A DNA stretch of 64,000 bases from the NCBI GenBank assembly GCA_037957365.1, contig JARHVA010001427.1, forward strand, positions 3,073,501 to 3,137,500, written 5' to 3'. The notes under the pieces are model-generated. The model had not been told where the DNA came from and did not search any database. It was given only the letters and a program-made list of their open reading frames with translations. This DNA comes from Torreya grandis. Taxonomy: Eukaryota; Streptophyta; Pinopsida; Cupressales; Taxaceae. A program made the translations under genes and the position numbers. Positions within the stretch are counted from its first letter, which is position 1. Each line of letters starts with the position of its first letter. Positions 22,364 to 32,880 of this stretch are shown in pieces.

Positions 22364-24082
22364 ATACGATGAAATATTAGCTTTACTACTAAGACGCTCC
22401 CATTCCCACTCCCAATGAATTTGAAATTTGCCGAAGGAATTCTGGTGACAGGTGTGGATGGGATTGCCACAACAGGTGAGGTCCTCTCTTCTACGGGAAA
22501 TGGAGATACTTTGGCCCTGCATCCGGCCCTCACTTCTGGTCCAGGGTATGAACCTGGGGGGAGATCCTTTGTGGATGTAGCGGCCTTTGAAGCAGATTTA
22601 CATACTGCATTTCCTCATAAAAATTTTGGGTAAAGACGCATCACACTTGTAAGTGCTTCAAAACCAATGCGGGTATCTCTAGACCCTGAATTAGTAGAAA
22701 GTATTGGCCATAAGGTAGAACAGTTGTCCTCTTGTGCTGCCATTTTGCATTTTCATGGTTTCTGGCCTTCCTATGTAAATCTAGAGGATTGGATTAATAA
22801 GAACTGGTCGCATATCAAAGAAGCTCAGATTCATCTTTGTGCAAGGGGTTTTTTTATAATAGTTTTTAAAAACCCAGAGGATAGAAAATCTATTTTGTGT
22901 CACAATAAATTTTCTTGGCAGGGCAGATTTCCTCTTATGGCCAAACCTTGGCATAAAGATTTTAATCCTCTATCGGAATCCTTTAATAAGATCCCTATAT
23001 GGGTGCGGCTCCCTTATCTTCCATTACACCTTTGGAATGAGGCTATTTTTAGAACCATAGGAAATGTTTTAGGGGATTTTTTATATGAGGAAGACTGTCC
23101 ACTAACTCATTCGACCTGTGCATGATTTCTGGTAGATCTTGATGTCTCTAAGGGCCTTCCTGAGGTGATCTACCTTGAATCCCCTAGGGGTAACTGGACA
23201 CAAATTCTAGATTATGAGGGGATCCCTTTTTGGTGTAGGAAATGCAACCAAACGGGACATATAGCTGACCGTTGTGGTGCTGGGAAATCTCATCCTAGAT
23301 ATCCTCCTTCTTAGTGGACTAAGGAATCCTCTGTTCACAAAGTTGACAAACAACCTTTGGAATCTTCTTCCGAATCCGAGACTGAGAATGAGGAAAGTCT
23401 GCAATCCGAATCGAAAGATGAAGAAGATTCATTGGTGAATCATTCTAATGAAGCAGTGGCTGTGGGTAGTGAATTTGTTGAGCCAGAGGAGGAGGTGGTG
23501 GTATCTTCCCCTGTTCTAGAGGATCTCTCTAAGAGCTAGTTAATGTTTAACTCTCACAAGGATTTTATGCCTCATGGGATCCAAAGATCCATGTCTTCTG
23601 AGGTATGGGACGTTGAGGCAGCTAAGGTGGAGGAAGGCTGGACAGCTGTAAGAAGAAAGAAGTCAAAGCTTTTGGTTCCTCCCCTCGATATGAATCTTTG
23701 GTCAAGTAAAAAAAAAAGATAACCCAAACTTAAAAGATTCATCTAAAGCCCCATTTCACTGACTGGTTTTCTCTGGGGGCTATTTTCTGGTCAGGTTTTC
23801 TTGTTTTTGGTTTCAGCTTGTTGTTTTGGCTGCTAGGTTTTATGGTTTTATTTTTGTAAACTGGTTCTTTTGTTAACCTGGCATTGTTTGTGTTTCCAAA
23901 ACTTTATTTTCTGGGTTTTGACCGGATGTTTATCTGGTGTTTCTAGGTCCATTTAAAACCTGTTTTTGCTACTTCCTTGTAGTGTTTTTTAGGCTTAGCC
24001 TATGGCCTTTGATGTTCTCTCTTTCACTCTTTGTAACAGGGTTTCGGGGCCCCTTCAAAACCTACTTTTACCCTCAATCTAA
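22364..24082 (+). mobile_element. LINE C: L1-like element with ORF1 but no ORF2
   Basis: Flanked by a 17-bp target duplication and inserted into the RT of element B in the opposite orientation. Content: about 50 bp of leader, ORF1 (22,415-23,722) and about 360 bp of 3' non-coding DNA ending CCTCAATCTAA. There is no endonuclease or RT ORF2. Ordinary LINE truncation removes the 5' end and keeps the ORF2 tail; here the 5' part is kept and ORF2 is missing, pointing to an internal deletion or a non-autonomous lineage. The 3' part has two related phrases, CTAGGTCCATTTAAAACC (near 23,944) and GGGGCCCCTTCAAAACC (near 24,047). Confidence 0.88.
22415..23722 (+). pseudogene. LINE ORF1 protein: DUF4283 plus CCHC zinc knuckle
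   Basis: One reading frame runs the whole length, broken only by four stops (TAA 22,631; TGA 23,123; TAG 23,312; TAG 23,537), each compatible with C-to-T change of CAA, CGA or CAG. The N-terminal ~90 residues are low-complexity. DUF4283 covers about 22,680-23,200 (ILHFHGFWPSYVNLEDWI, RGFFIIVFKNPEDRKSIL, WVRLPYLPLHLWNE). A zinc knuckle CRKCNQTGHIADRC (C-x2-C-x4-H-x4-C) is at about 23,234-23,275. An acidic Ser/Glu segment and a basic tail RRKKSK follow. Plant L1 ORF1 proteins have this layout and bind the element RNA as nucleic-acid chaperones. Confidence 0.9.
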
Positions 24083-24099
24083 AACTAAGGGTAATTGTC
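24083..24099. repeat. LINE C target-site duplication, right copy (17 bp)
   Basis: Identical to 22,347-22,363. Marks the 3' end of LINE C. Confidence 0.95.
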
Positions 24100-24705
24100 T
24101 TTTAGAGATGAGTGGTTTAGATTCTGGAAATCTACACAAATGAGGATTTCACCATTTTTATTCCTTACTAAAACTATGTTCGCAATCCATGTAGAATGAT
24201 GGATTGGGAAAATAATTCTAGCATTTAACATTTTCTAAATCTCAGACATAATTATACCTAAAATTTTTAGATTGTATTGTCTAGATTTTTGCTTGTAAGG
24301 CATTGAATCAGCCTTGAGAGGAATATGATGGTGAATTTCATCAGGTCTGAGAGACTTCAGATCTTCATATGAATATGCCAAGACATCAATGTATTGACAG
24401 AGCAAAGAAGTAAATTTGAATTTTTCTTTAGGTGTACAACACTTACCAATGTTGACTATTTTTGGATTTTCTTCATTGGTCAGATTCACTTGGTCAAATC
24501 CCTGAGAGAAATTTGAATCTGTCTCCTATTGCTTGATGAATCTATCATGCTTGTTGAACAACTTTTCAAGAGAAACCAAGCCTTTAGGAATTTTGTTTCC
24601 TTTCAGCTGTAGAAACTCTTCATTTACATCTAAACTAGATTCAAAAACAAATTCAGACTTTTGAGATTTGCTACCTTCAAAATACAGCTGTTTAAAATTG
24701 TCTTT
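24099..24705 (-). pseudogene. Reverse transcriptase of element B, 5' part
   Basis: Minus-strand frame includes VNLTNEENPKIVNIG, YIDVLAYSYEDLKSL, IHHHIPLKADSMPYKQKSRQ and, nearer the LINE, IIFPIHHSTWIANIVLVR, NGEILICVDFQNLN and KDNYPL. This is the RT lead-in and fingers region; the KDNYPL block is where LINE C entered. A stop (TGA or TAG class) breaks the frame in a few places. Confidence 0.88.
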
Positions 24706-25225
24706 TCATTCCAGGAAAGTAATGATCTGATTATCATCATTGAAAATTTGCCAATTATCAGCATTTTCAGGAACACTCAGCCTATAGACCAACTCAATGG
24801 TATATTTATCTTCTTTAAAATTAGAATGAGGAATTAAAAGAGTTCCTGAAATAGCAAGTGCATTAGCTCTATCATTAGATTCTCTTGGAATGGAAGAAAT
24901 GTTGAAAGCATCAAAGATTTCAATTTGGTCCCAAACAAGATTACGGTAATAGCGTAGCCTCTCATTTTTGGTCTGATATGAATTTCTCACTTGGCAGACT
25001 ACTAATTTAGCATCCCCTTTAGCATGAAGAAACTTGACGCCTCTTTCTTGAGTAGCCTTCATGCCCAACAACAATGATTTATATTCAGCTGTATTATTTG
25101 TGTTGCTAAATTGCAATTTATAGGATGAAGGAAATAAATATCTTTGAGGAGATATCAAGACAATTCTAGCTCCAGAACTAGTAGAGGAACAACTACCGTC
25201 AAATTATAGAGTCCAAATCTCATTA
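24706..25225 (-). pseudogene. Extra RNase H domain of element B, between protease and RT
   Basis: Minus-strand reading: WTL, stop, FDGSCSSTSSGARIVLISPQ; then SNTNNTAEYKSLLLGMKATQERG; then AKGDAKLVVCQV; FNISSIPRESNDRANALA. These are the RNase H motifs with first Asp (DGS), Glu (AEY) and second Asp (GD) kept; the last family Asp (as in 'ADALA') reads Asn (ANALA). A long open frame covers 25,158-24,706. It resembles the archaeal-type RNase H of Tat elements but lies before RT, not after the gypsy RNase H. Confidence 0.82.
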
Positions 25226-25404
25226 GATACTAGCTTTACTTCAAACATTATCTCATCAGAGATGGAGGGTCTTTCTTCATGATCCGTATATAAAAAGTAA
25301 TTACCCATACCTATAGATTTAAAGAGGATTTGAGCTTCAGGAGCTGATGTCTTGGTAACTACATACTTTGCTTCCTTTTTAGGAAGTAATCTCTTCATCA
25401 CGCC

Positions 25405-25815
25405 TTAGACAGGAACCCTTGCCTTAGATAGATCCATGTTCAGTTCTCCTCCCATGTCCCTACATAAATTATATCCAAGAAAAATGCTATAAGATGTTGG
25501 GATGTCAGCTACTACTATAGTCATTTTAATCCTCTTGTCCAAAAAGGCTGTGAATACAAATTGGGCATCTTTGATTTGCCCCAACAATGACACTTGCTTG
25601 TTCTCCATTGAGAAACATCTGCCAAATGTCTTGGTTAATGTGAGACCAAGGAACTCAGCGACTTTGGCAGGCATGACATTATTAGATGCACCTGAGTCTA
25701 TTATATAGTTACTCAGCTTTTGGCCATTAATTAATAGGGAAACATAGAAAGGTTCTATTTTTCTAGGAGTAGCTAGAGGATTAATAATCAGATTATTTGG
25801 AATAGGCATATTCAT
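25405..25815 (-). pseudogene. Aspartic protease of element B
   Basis: Open for 136 codons within the polyprotein. Shows FYVSLLINGQKLSNYIIDSGASNN with the catalytic DSGA at 25,684-25,698, VMPAKVAEFLGL, a central MENKQVSLLGQIKDAQFVF segment and SIFLGYNLCRDMGGELNMDLSK near the end. Retroelement proteases of this type act as dimers and cut the Gag-Pol polyprotein. The active-site residues look intact, although the polyprotein around it is broken. Confidence 0.88.
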
Positions 25816-27510
25816 TAAAGAATCAAAGGTTTCTTTTTTGGCCTTTTGTCCTACAGGGATGGTCTAATTTTTAACATATTGGACTAGCTTGTTCAGTTGA
25901 TCTGGATTGGACTGCAAGTACTCAAATTTAGACATCTATATTTTTGTCTTTTTAACATGGTCAATTATATCAAATGGCTGAATTGAGCTAGGTACAGAGA
26001 AAGGTATTTCAGCTTTCTGAGTTTTCAAAGGGATGGGAGGTGGGCTAGTTTGCAAATTAGAAGTAGAAGGGGAAGGCACAATAGATGTATTTACCTTTTG
26101 AGTAATGACTAGATCTTTTGGTTGAAAGGACAGAGCTATCCCATGCTTGACAATTGTGACTGTTGGCTATGGTTATTCTTCTATCTTTTCTTTATCAGCC
26201 TACTAGACTAATTGGTTCTTAGACCTAGTAAACACTACATATGATCCATCTGAAGTTTCTCTTTTACTTCTGGGTTCATCTTCATAATTTATGAAACTAA
26301 TATGGGAGTTGCCAGCTGATTCTTCTTGAGTGTCATCAATGATATCAACATCATTTTATTAATTTAATTTAGGCTGATAAGAAAATTCTGATTCTGTCTC
26401 AAGATATCCCATTGCTAAATTAGTTGGAGGAGCTTCTAAGACAAGTTTTACTTGTGGAGGAGGAAGGAGATTTTGTTGTCCTTGGTTTTTGGCAACATTT
26501 CCCTAATATGACTGATTTGGGAATGTCTTTCTGTATGTAGGAGCAGAAGACATTCCTTGAGCCATTTGCTTTTTGAGGGCAAGGAGTTCATTTGCTAATT
26601 TCTACACCATTGGATTTGTGGTGCTTGTAGATGAAAATTAAGAAGATGATGAAGCTCTATTTTTATTAGGCTCTCTTCTTATTTTCCATGCTAAGGTGAG
26701 ATCATCTTCTACTTCAGTGGCCAAAAGTTGAGTTGTAGCGAGATCTATTTGGCCAACACGTCTCAAGAGGAAACTGACTTCAGGTAGCTGAGAATTAATG
26801 AAAAAGCATTTGAGATTTTTAGCTATAGGTCTGGCAATCATAGGAATTTTGTTTCTCAACTTGTCAAATTTAGCTATGAAGTCTCTCATAGGCTCATGCA
26901 GCTCTTTTTTCATTTGTGTAAGTTGAGCTAAAAGTGTATGTGCATCTTCTACAGGTTTGAATCTAGCTTCAAACTTAGCTTTCAAGGTATTCCAATCGAT
27001 CACAGATCAAGCTTGTAAATGATAAAACCAATCTACAATAGGGCCTTGTAGTGTTTCAACAAAAATCCTAACTGCTACATCTTCAAACTCTACTCCGATT
27101 ACTCCACAAGCTATACTGAATGCTGCAATGTGTTCATCAGGATGAACTTAGCCATCACCATAGAATTTAGGAGAATTCTTCCTAGAACTACATTGTAGCT
27201 CATGAAGAGGAGGATTAAGATTGAGAGGGCCAAAATCATTACCTCAGGGGCCTTGAAATACCATTATAGGATACTAAAAAGGAGGGATAACAAATCTTAA
27301 TGGGGTAATTATAGGCACAACTTTATCAATAATAGAAGTAGATATTTCATCTGGTAATGGGGATCTGGCTTTAGTAGGAGGGAAGCTCTTGGTTCATTGG
27401 AGATGAGATGTTGAAGGAAACAGATCAAAATCACTTTGCTATACCAGCTCAAACACAAGATCAATGACACCTTTAGCCCTTTGGCTTCGTGTATACCTTG
27501 AATCTGCCAT
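25816..27510 (-). pseudogene. Gag of element B
   Basis: Start chosen at ATG 27,510-27,508 (MADSRYTRSQRAKG), about 130 bp after the primer-binding site. The capsid region includes DFGPLNLNPPLHELQ, SPKFYGDG with HPDEHIAAFSIACG (homologue of the plant 'KFDGxxDPxxHLxxF' block), VRIFVETLQGPIVDWFYHL, WNTLKAKFEARF and MRDFIAKFDKLR (open from 27,003 to 26,638), then a Pro/Gln-rich tail to the protease. Stops are mainly TGA or TAG. I see no clear zinc knuckle in the tail. Confidence 0.85.
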
Positions 27511-27638
27511 ATTGTAAAACAAAAATGGAAAAGATTTGACTTTGTTTTAGTTAAAGCTTGAGGCTTTAAACTATGCATTCTTTTCTTGTGGTGTGAAGGT
27601 GAATGGAATGGATAGACTATAAATGGATAAAGGGTAAT

Positions 27639-27656
27639 TCCCCTGCAGAGTCACCA
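27639..27656 (-). promoter_or_regulatory. Primer-binding site of element B
   Basis: Minus strand reads TGGTGACTCTGCAGGGGA just after the end of the 5' LTR. It closely resembles the TGGCGACTC-GC-GGGGA type common in Tat/Ogre elements and the site of element A at 32,861. It would be the tRNA annealing site for first-strand synthesis. Confidence 0.75.
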
Positions 27657-28399
27657 AAAAATATTGGTTAAATATATTGTCTATCAGTGTACTAGTAAAC
27701 AAAATAGGTCTTATCAGCCAAAGCAAGAAGATTAGTCATCCTAATGTGTAAGTTTATCACATCAAAAAGAGACTGCTCTCTCCTCTCATCAAGGGGAGGT
27801 TCCCTATGGATATGCTATGTGTATGTATAAACAAATAATATTAATAATTAAGGATAGGACCAGACATCCATCTCTCTTTCTTTAGAGATGATGTATGCAA
27901 AACAAAGGAAAAACTCAAGGGAATGATAGATATCTCTCCTCTTCTTTCAATAAAAACTATTCAGTCAACCACAAGAATACTCTTAGAAATTAAAGTAGAG
28001 CATAACTGGGAGTATGAGAACCAGCAAATCAAGACACAACACAAAGTCTACACCTGAAATACTCAAGAGTGATATATGAAGGGAAATGAAAGCTCAAAGT
28101 CTTCTCAAAAGTCCTTTACATAGTAATGAAAAAGCAAACACACTGAAGGTAGCTATGGGGGCACAAAGTCTCTCCATAGTTGATTCTCCAAGACACCTTC
28201 CTGACTAATTCACTAATCCTGCTTATTAAATTAATGAAACAGAAAATATATCACAGCACAAAGTCTAAAAAAGTCCCTTGTTTTCATTAATAGAATATGA
28301 TTAGCAAACTGAGCACAAAGTCTGAATGATGCCTCTCAATTTTGGCAGAGTTTCGTTTAGATTTTCAAAAAGAAGATCCTTTTAAAATGAAAGAAAGTC

Positions 28400-28411
28400 C
28401 CTTATATAGCC
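28400..28411 (-). promoter_or_regulatory. TATA-like box, right (5') LTR of B
   Basis: Minus strand GGCTATATAAGG, identical to that in the left LTR. As the 5' LTR this would be the copy driving element transcription leftward into gag. Confidence 0.6.
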
Positions 28412-29334
28412 ACTTCAAGAAGGACTCGGGAATAGTAATACATCATGATGCATTGGGAAATGTTAGGAATATAAGCTAGAACTTTGGGGCATTTTTCCCA
28501 TTTAATCTTCTTAATGTGGATAAACAAGTTGTGCAATTGAAATATTACAACTTTCAATGTCCACCTGGCGATCTGATCTTGTCTTCATCATTCCTCCTTT
28601 TTAGATTAATTAAATTGAGCCCTGTATTCATCATTGTTCTATCTTTCCTCGCTTTCAGCTGGTTTTTGTCTTGAATTCTAGAAATGCATTCAGGTCTATA
28701 AATTAAAGGCTATTTTACTATCTTTAAAATTGACATTTACATGCCCATTAATATGCTTCCAATAGCTAGTCGGCTATGCTGAATTTGACATCTTTGTGGG
28801 TGTCACCTCTTGGTCTTCTTTCAGATTTTGACTTTTTTCTTAGCACTTTTTTGAATTGGACATACCCTTTTGGGCCTTGATAAATGATCCTTGTTGAGCC
28901 CTTTATTTTGACCGCCGAGAGTCCCCCGTAAGGGCACCTGCCCTTTGGGGCCCTTCGACAGCCCTTTGTTTTAACAGTCCCTTTTGTTTTGGCAGTCATC
29001 GCAAGCAAATGTTTCCCTGAGCTTTATTCCCACAGACAAATCCCTGGGGAAAAATCTTGAGTGTTTGAGTTGAAATCTCCCCATGGGTAATTCCATGGAC
29101 ATTTGTCCTATAGAAAATTCTTGCAGACAAAAAGTCTGGGTAAAATTCTTGCAGACAAAAAGTTTAGGTAAAATTCGTTCCGCCAAGTATTTAAATAAGT
29201 CTTCAGGTTTTTCCTTAAACAAATCCAAAAAAATTACCTTTTGGCTTACTTAAAAGAAATAATCCTCCAGAAAGGTGTTTTTCTTGATTAAGTGCCCTTT
29301 GCAAGGGCACTTGTCCTTTGAAAAGTCTTGTTTT

Positions 29335-29990
29335 GGCATTGAATCACCCCTTTGAACTTGGTTTTGAACCATTAGTTGAACCAGTTCAAAGGTTTAATGA
29401 AGTGCGCCAGGTCATTTTGAACCAAAAAACCAATGAACCATTGGATGAACTTTGATGTTGAACCAATATATTGAACCAAGGCTTTGAACCAAAATGGTTC
29501 AAGCCAATGGTTCAAGCTAATGGTTTAATGAACAAAACAAGCCAATAAACTAAGCATTGAACCAAATATTTAAACTTGCCTTTGAACCAACAGTTCAACC
29601 ATTTGATTGAACCTATCCATTGAACTGGTTCAATAGTTCAATGAAGCATGCCAAGCACCTTTGAAACAAAGTCGATGAACCATTCAATAAGCCAAATGGT
29701 TGAAGTAAGTGAATGAACCTACTGTTGAACCTTTCCATTGAACCTAGTCATTGAACCAAGTTTTGGTTCAATGGTTCAAACAAGGCTTTGAACCGACTGA
29801 TGAACCAAATGGTCAAACTAAAAGATGTTGAAACAAAGGGAATGAACCATCTAAGTGAAATAAAACATTGAACTACTTGGTTGAACTGAGCCATTGAACT
29901 ATTCCTTTGGTTGAACCTGTCGTTGAACGTTGAACTCATTGAACCTTTGAACCAAAGTGGTTTAATGGTTCAACGGTTCAAGTCACCTTG
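29335..29990. repeat. Dense TTGAACC/GGTTCAA word array, right LTR of B
   Basis: Second copy of the array described for 18,660-19,320, with the same order of words and a few substitutions and indels (for example an extra ACCATTAGTTGA near 29,370 and a missing unit near 29,475). Confidence 0.85.
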
Positions 29991-30434
29991 ATTTGGCCTA
30001 ATGTTTGGAAGCTGATGAACCAATTAAAGTGATTGAACTTTAAACCTTGATGAAGCACTTAACTCTTGCCAAAGACATTGAACTTGTTACTGGTGTTTGC
30101 TGATGGAGATTTTTGTTCAAACCAAGGCATTGAAACAATCCCAAAAAATGACTAAGTGTTTGAAAATTGATTCCTTTGACTGAAACTGCCTTCAAAAATC
30201 TTTGAATCTGTATAAAAGCTTGTAGAATCTAAAGATACAAAGTCTGTAGATTTTCAACATGTAAAATCCATTGAACTTGATTTGCAAAGTCTGTAGATTT
30301 TTTGAGAAGCTTTGAAAATGAGAAATCTGAATATCTAAGACAAATTTTGAAAATGGAAGATATAATTTTGGTCTATAAGACCAAAACATTTCAAATGTTG
30401 TCCTAAAAATGAAAGCTATTTTTGGGGGACAATA

Positions 30435-30439
30435 GGTTT
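30435..30439. repeat. Target-site duplication of element B, right copy (GGTTT)
   Basis: Matches 16,927-16,931; marks the return to unit G sequence. Confidence 0.93.
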
Positions 30440-31472
30440 AATGTTGTTAGATGGTCCTTATTCATTTTATTGAATTATTTTAAGCATGTTTTTCTTTTGA
30501 GCCTCCCTTTTTACATCCTTCAATCATTTGAAGTCTCCCATCCTAAAGTACAAAAATGGAAAATACCCTATTTCTAGACATGAAGGGGTGATTTTTCTAA
30601 TTCATAATTACTTCAAGGTCTTAAATTAGGTGAATTTAGATATATTTAAAACTAGAAACAATGGTTGGGGACAAACCAGTGGACATTAGAAATATTAACA
30701 AGGTTTGGATCAAGTAACATGGTAGTATTAGTAGGAATATAAAGGGAAAAACTTCTAAGAGTCATATTATGAAAACTCCTAGATTTTCAAAGATTAAACC
30801 CACTAAGATGTAAGCTGATATCAAAAAATGTATGAGTGTGGCCAAGACTCCCAATATATTAGATGTCATCCAAGGTAAGAAGGTTAAAATAGGTCAAATT
30901 GCAAGTGATTCCATTTTAGTTGAAGATGATAGGGTAGATCCTAGAGATGATTATCACTAAGAGGATTTGGGTGAAACACATAAGGTTTCTCAACCAAATC
31001 CCCCTAAATTTATAAAAATAAATACTAGATATGAATCTAAGGACAAAGGTAAACCTTCTTCTAATAAGTAACAACAAGAACTTAACAAGAATTTTAATAA
31101 TCTAGTTAGTTCTTTGAAAGGCAAGGAAAATGCTGACAAGATAGTTGAAGAATTATACTTAAAAAATTCCATCATGTAATGGTTCATAAGGGAAATAATT
31201 GAATTTAAAGGGAGTGTTAAGTTTTTATAGTATGAGAATGATAGATTGAATCAAATCAATGCCACCAAGGAGGATAATCAATGGATGCAAATTCTCCAAT
31301 TTAGGGTGGATATGTTGGAGAATGAAAATGAAAAGCTCAAAAATAATATTAGTTTTTTAGTAAATTGCAGAAAGGTTACCATGAACAATGGAATCCAAAA
31401 TGTTGAGAACCTTAGAGCTCATCTGGGAGAGTTATTCAACACAAAGACCACTAGAAAAGGAAAAGGAAAATA
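30440..31472 (+). pseudogene. Unit G coding region, 3' part, with coiled-coil end
   Basis: Continuation of the coding region cut by element B. Readable pieces: NVVRWSLFILLNYFKHVFLL at the start; a Lys-rich middle with DIRNINKVWIK and KTPRFSKIKPTKM; and a C-terminal segment of about 75 codons (31,246-31,472) with heptad-like Leu/Met/Ile spacing (LQFRVDMLENENEKLKNNISFL) ending in a basic TRKGKGK. Stops occur at TAA/TAG/TGA in otherwise coherent frames. Family not recognised; a nucleic-acid-binding ORF1-type protein is possible, not shown. Confidence 0.45.
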
Positions 31473-31559
31473 GGTCTAATGTAGCAGGTGATATAAATAC
31501 ATAGACAAAGAAAAGTTGTTCTAAATTAATTCTAATATAAAAAGGATGAAAAATTGTTA

Positions 31560-31867
31560 GGACATCTCAATTAATCTATACATGGATTAGGATCTAGTTT
31601 ATTCTTTTGTTATCTTTTTGTTTATCTTTAGTTATATTTGGACTGTGTTTTAGTTGTTTTAGGCCCTATTTTATCCTGGTCTTTCTTATGGTCTTTGTTA
31701 TACCTTTGGTTCTCCTTTGTTTTTACATCTCCTAGGGTTTGGGGACCCTAAATCAAAAAAATCCCCCCATTTAACCTTAATAAAAAAACAATCTTTAAGA
31801 TTAAGTATGACTTTTTTGAATATCAAACAACATATTTATTGATGGGGAAGTGATTCTACTTTGTACA
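31560..31867 (+). other. 3' non-coding end of unit G
   Basis: T-rich, then TCCTAGGGTTTGGGGACCC, AAATCAAAAAAATCC and TTAATAAAAAAAC. The phrase resembles GGGTTTCGGGGCCCC-TTCAAAAC at the 3' end of LINE C. The last ~100 bp before the LTR of A resumes at 31,868 has no assignment. Confidence 0.45.
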
Positions 31868-32857
31868 TCAAGTATATCTAGGTTTATTGCTTACTTGTAA
31901 ATTGATTACCTGAAATTGTCTAGGATTTATAATCATTTGGTGACTATAGATAGATTAGTCATATGCATGGAATTTTATTTGACTTGTACATAATAATGAT
32001 GAAAACTTCATACTAGTATGATAGATTGTTGATTCTTAGATAGTTGCAATATTATGTTCTCATATTTTGTAATTATGAACTAATCTTTAATTTCTCAATA
32101 AATTTACTTTTGATTAAACTTAAGTCACTCTACAAAATTTAGTATTATTTTAGTTTTGTTTGTTTGTTTCTTTATTTAGATTACTTTCCCATTTAGTAGT
32201 TTCCCTTTTAGTAGTTTTCTTTTAATTTAGTATCTATCTTTTTCTAACTTAGCATAATTACTTTTATTTTCTTATTTTTTCATAGTTTAAATATATTTTT
32301 TGATTTGTCTTACTTTTATTATCTTTAATCTATATAATATAACTGCTTTTAATTTTAGTTTCCTTTCTTTTTTATTTCTCTTTCTCATTTTATTTATTTA
32401 TTTCATACGTGTAATGTGAAAAACATATGAAATACATATTTTTCAAAAAATATAAGTATTTTTTCATTCAAAGTATTGCCTTATCAATAAGATGTACTCT
32501 ATCAGATAGGTTAGGTAATAGTTCTAAATCAGATTTGAGATTAATTAAATGGTATAATGAAGTAGTGATATTTTATTGTAGAATAAGATATATCTTTCTT
32601 TTGAACATGTTCAATAATAGTGTTATGTTTGATTGATTTTATGAAGTTTTGTTTGATTTATTTAATTAAATGGCTATAAACTTAATTTAGATATATTATT
32701 AAATGTATTAATCCCCAGAACTTAGAAAACCCTTTTGCATTCCCTAGTACTAATTTTTAACCGTTGGTCCCTTATGATTAAAATAGAATGATTTCAACTT
32801 GAAATTAGTGATAGGTGAGCAATTGATTTATTGACATGATAATTTTCACCATCAACA
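31868..32857 (+). repeat. Left LTR of element A, second part
   Basis: Aligns with 37,235-38,886 (less the H insertion). Shared landmarks: ATTTATAATCATTTGGTGA, CATATGCATGG-ATTTTATT, TTCATACTAGTATGA, TATTATGTTCTCAT, TTTCTCAATAAATTT, TATTAATCCCCA and ATAATTTTCACCATC. Ends in ACA. Confidence 0.8.
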
Positions 32858-32860
32858 AAT

Positions 32861-32878
32861 TTGGTGACTCCACTGGGG
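32861..32878 (+). promoter_or_regulatory. Primer-binding site of element A
   Basis: TTGGTGACTCCACTGGGG starts 3 bp after the left LTR. Nearly the same as the site of element B, so both elements probably used the same tRNA primer and belong to related (Tat-like) lineages. This is the main evidence on the affinity of A, whose interior has no pol. Confidence 0.72.
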
Positions 32879-32880
32879 AA

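Larger units (their letters stand above)
16932..30434 (-). mobile_element. Element B: complete Ty3/gypsy retrotransposon with LINE C inside
   Basis: Structure on the minus strand: 5' LTR 30,434-27,662; primer-binding site 27,656-27,639; gag from ATG 27,510; protease; an RNase H domain; RT; gypsy RNase H; integrase; 3' LTR 19,773-16,932. LTRs begin TGTTGTCCCCC (TATTGTCC in the right copy) and end ...CCAACA (CCAATA in the right copy). The flanking GGTTT is duplicated. Total 13.5 kb including a 1.7-kb LINE. Many domains are still readable over long stretches, so this is the youngest gypsy element here. It is nevertheless inactive: RT is split and the integrase has lost catalytic residues. Confidence 0.93.
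27662..30434 (-). repeat. 5' LTR of element B (2,773 bp)
   Basis: Pairs with 16,932-19,773. Its terminal dinucleotides have changed (TATT... instead of TGTT..., and ...CAATA instead of ...CAACA), consistent with age. Lacks the AAT expansion of the left copy. Confidence 0.93.
16311..31867 (+). mobile_element. Unit G: LINE-like insertion, split by element B
   Basis: This is the sequence present in the left but not the right LTR of A, so it is an insertion. Leaving out element B it is about 2.05 kb: AT-rich start, a decayed plus-strand coding region (16,374-16,931 continued at 30,440-31,472) and a ~390-bp 3' part. The 3' part contains TAGGGTTTGGGGACCC followed by AAATCAAAAAAA, similar to the 3' end of LINE C and of piece H. 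No endonuclease or RT is visible. The LINE assignment rests on the 3' end and lack of LTRs; a target duplication could not be resolved. Confidence 0.45.

Noticed and set aside
22345..22533. Minus-strand frame at the LINE C edge
   Set aside because: Antisense to LINE ORF1 and crossing an insertion junction.
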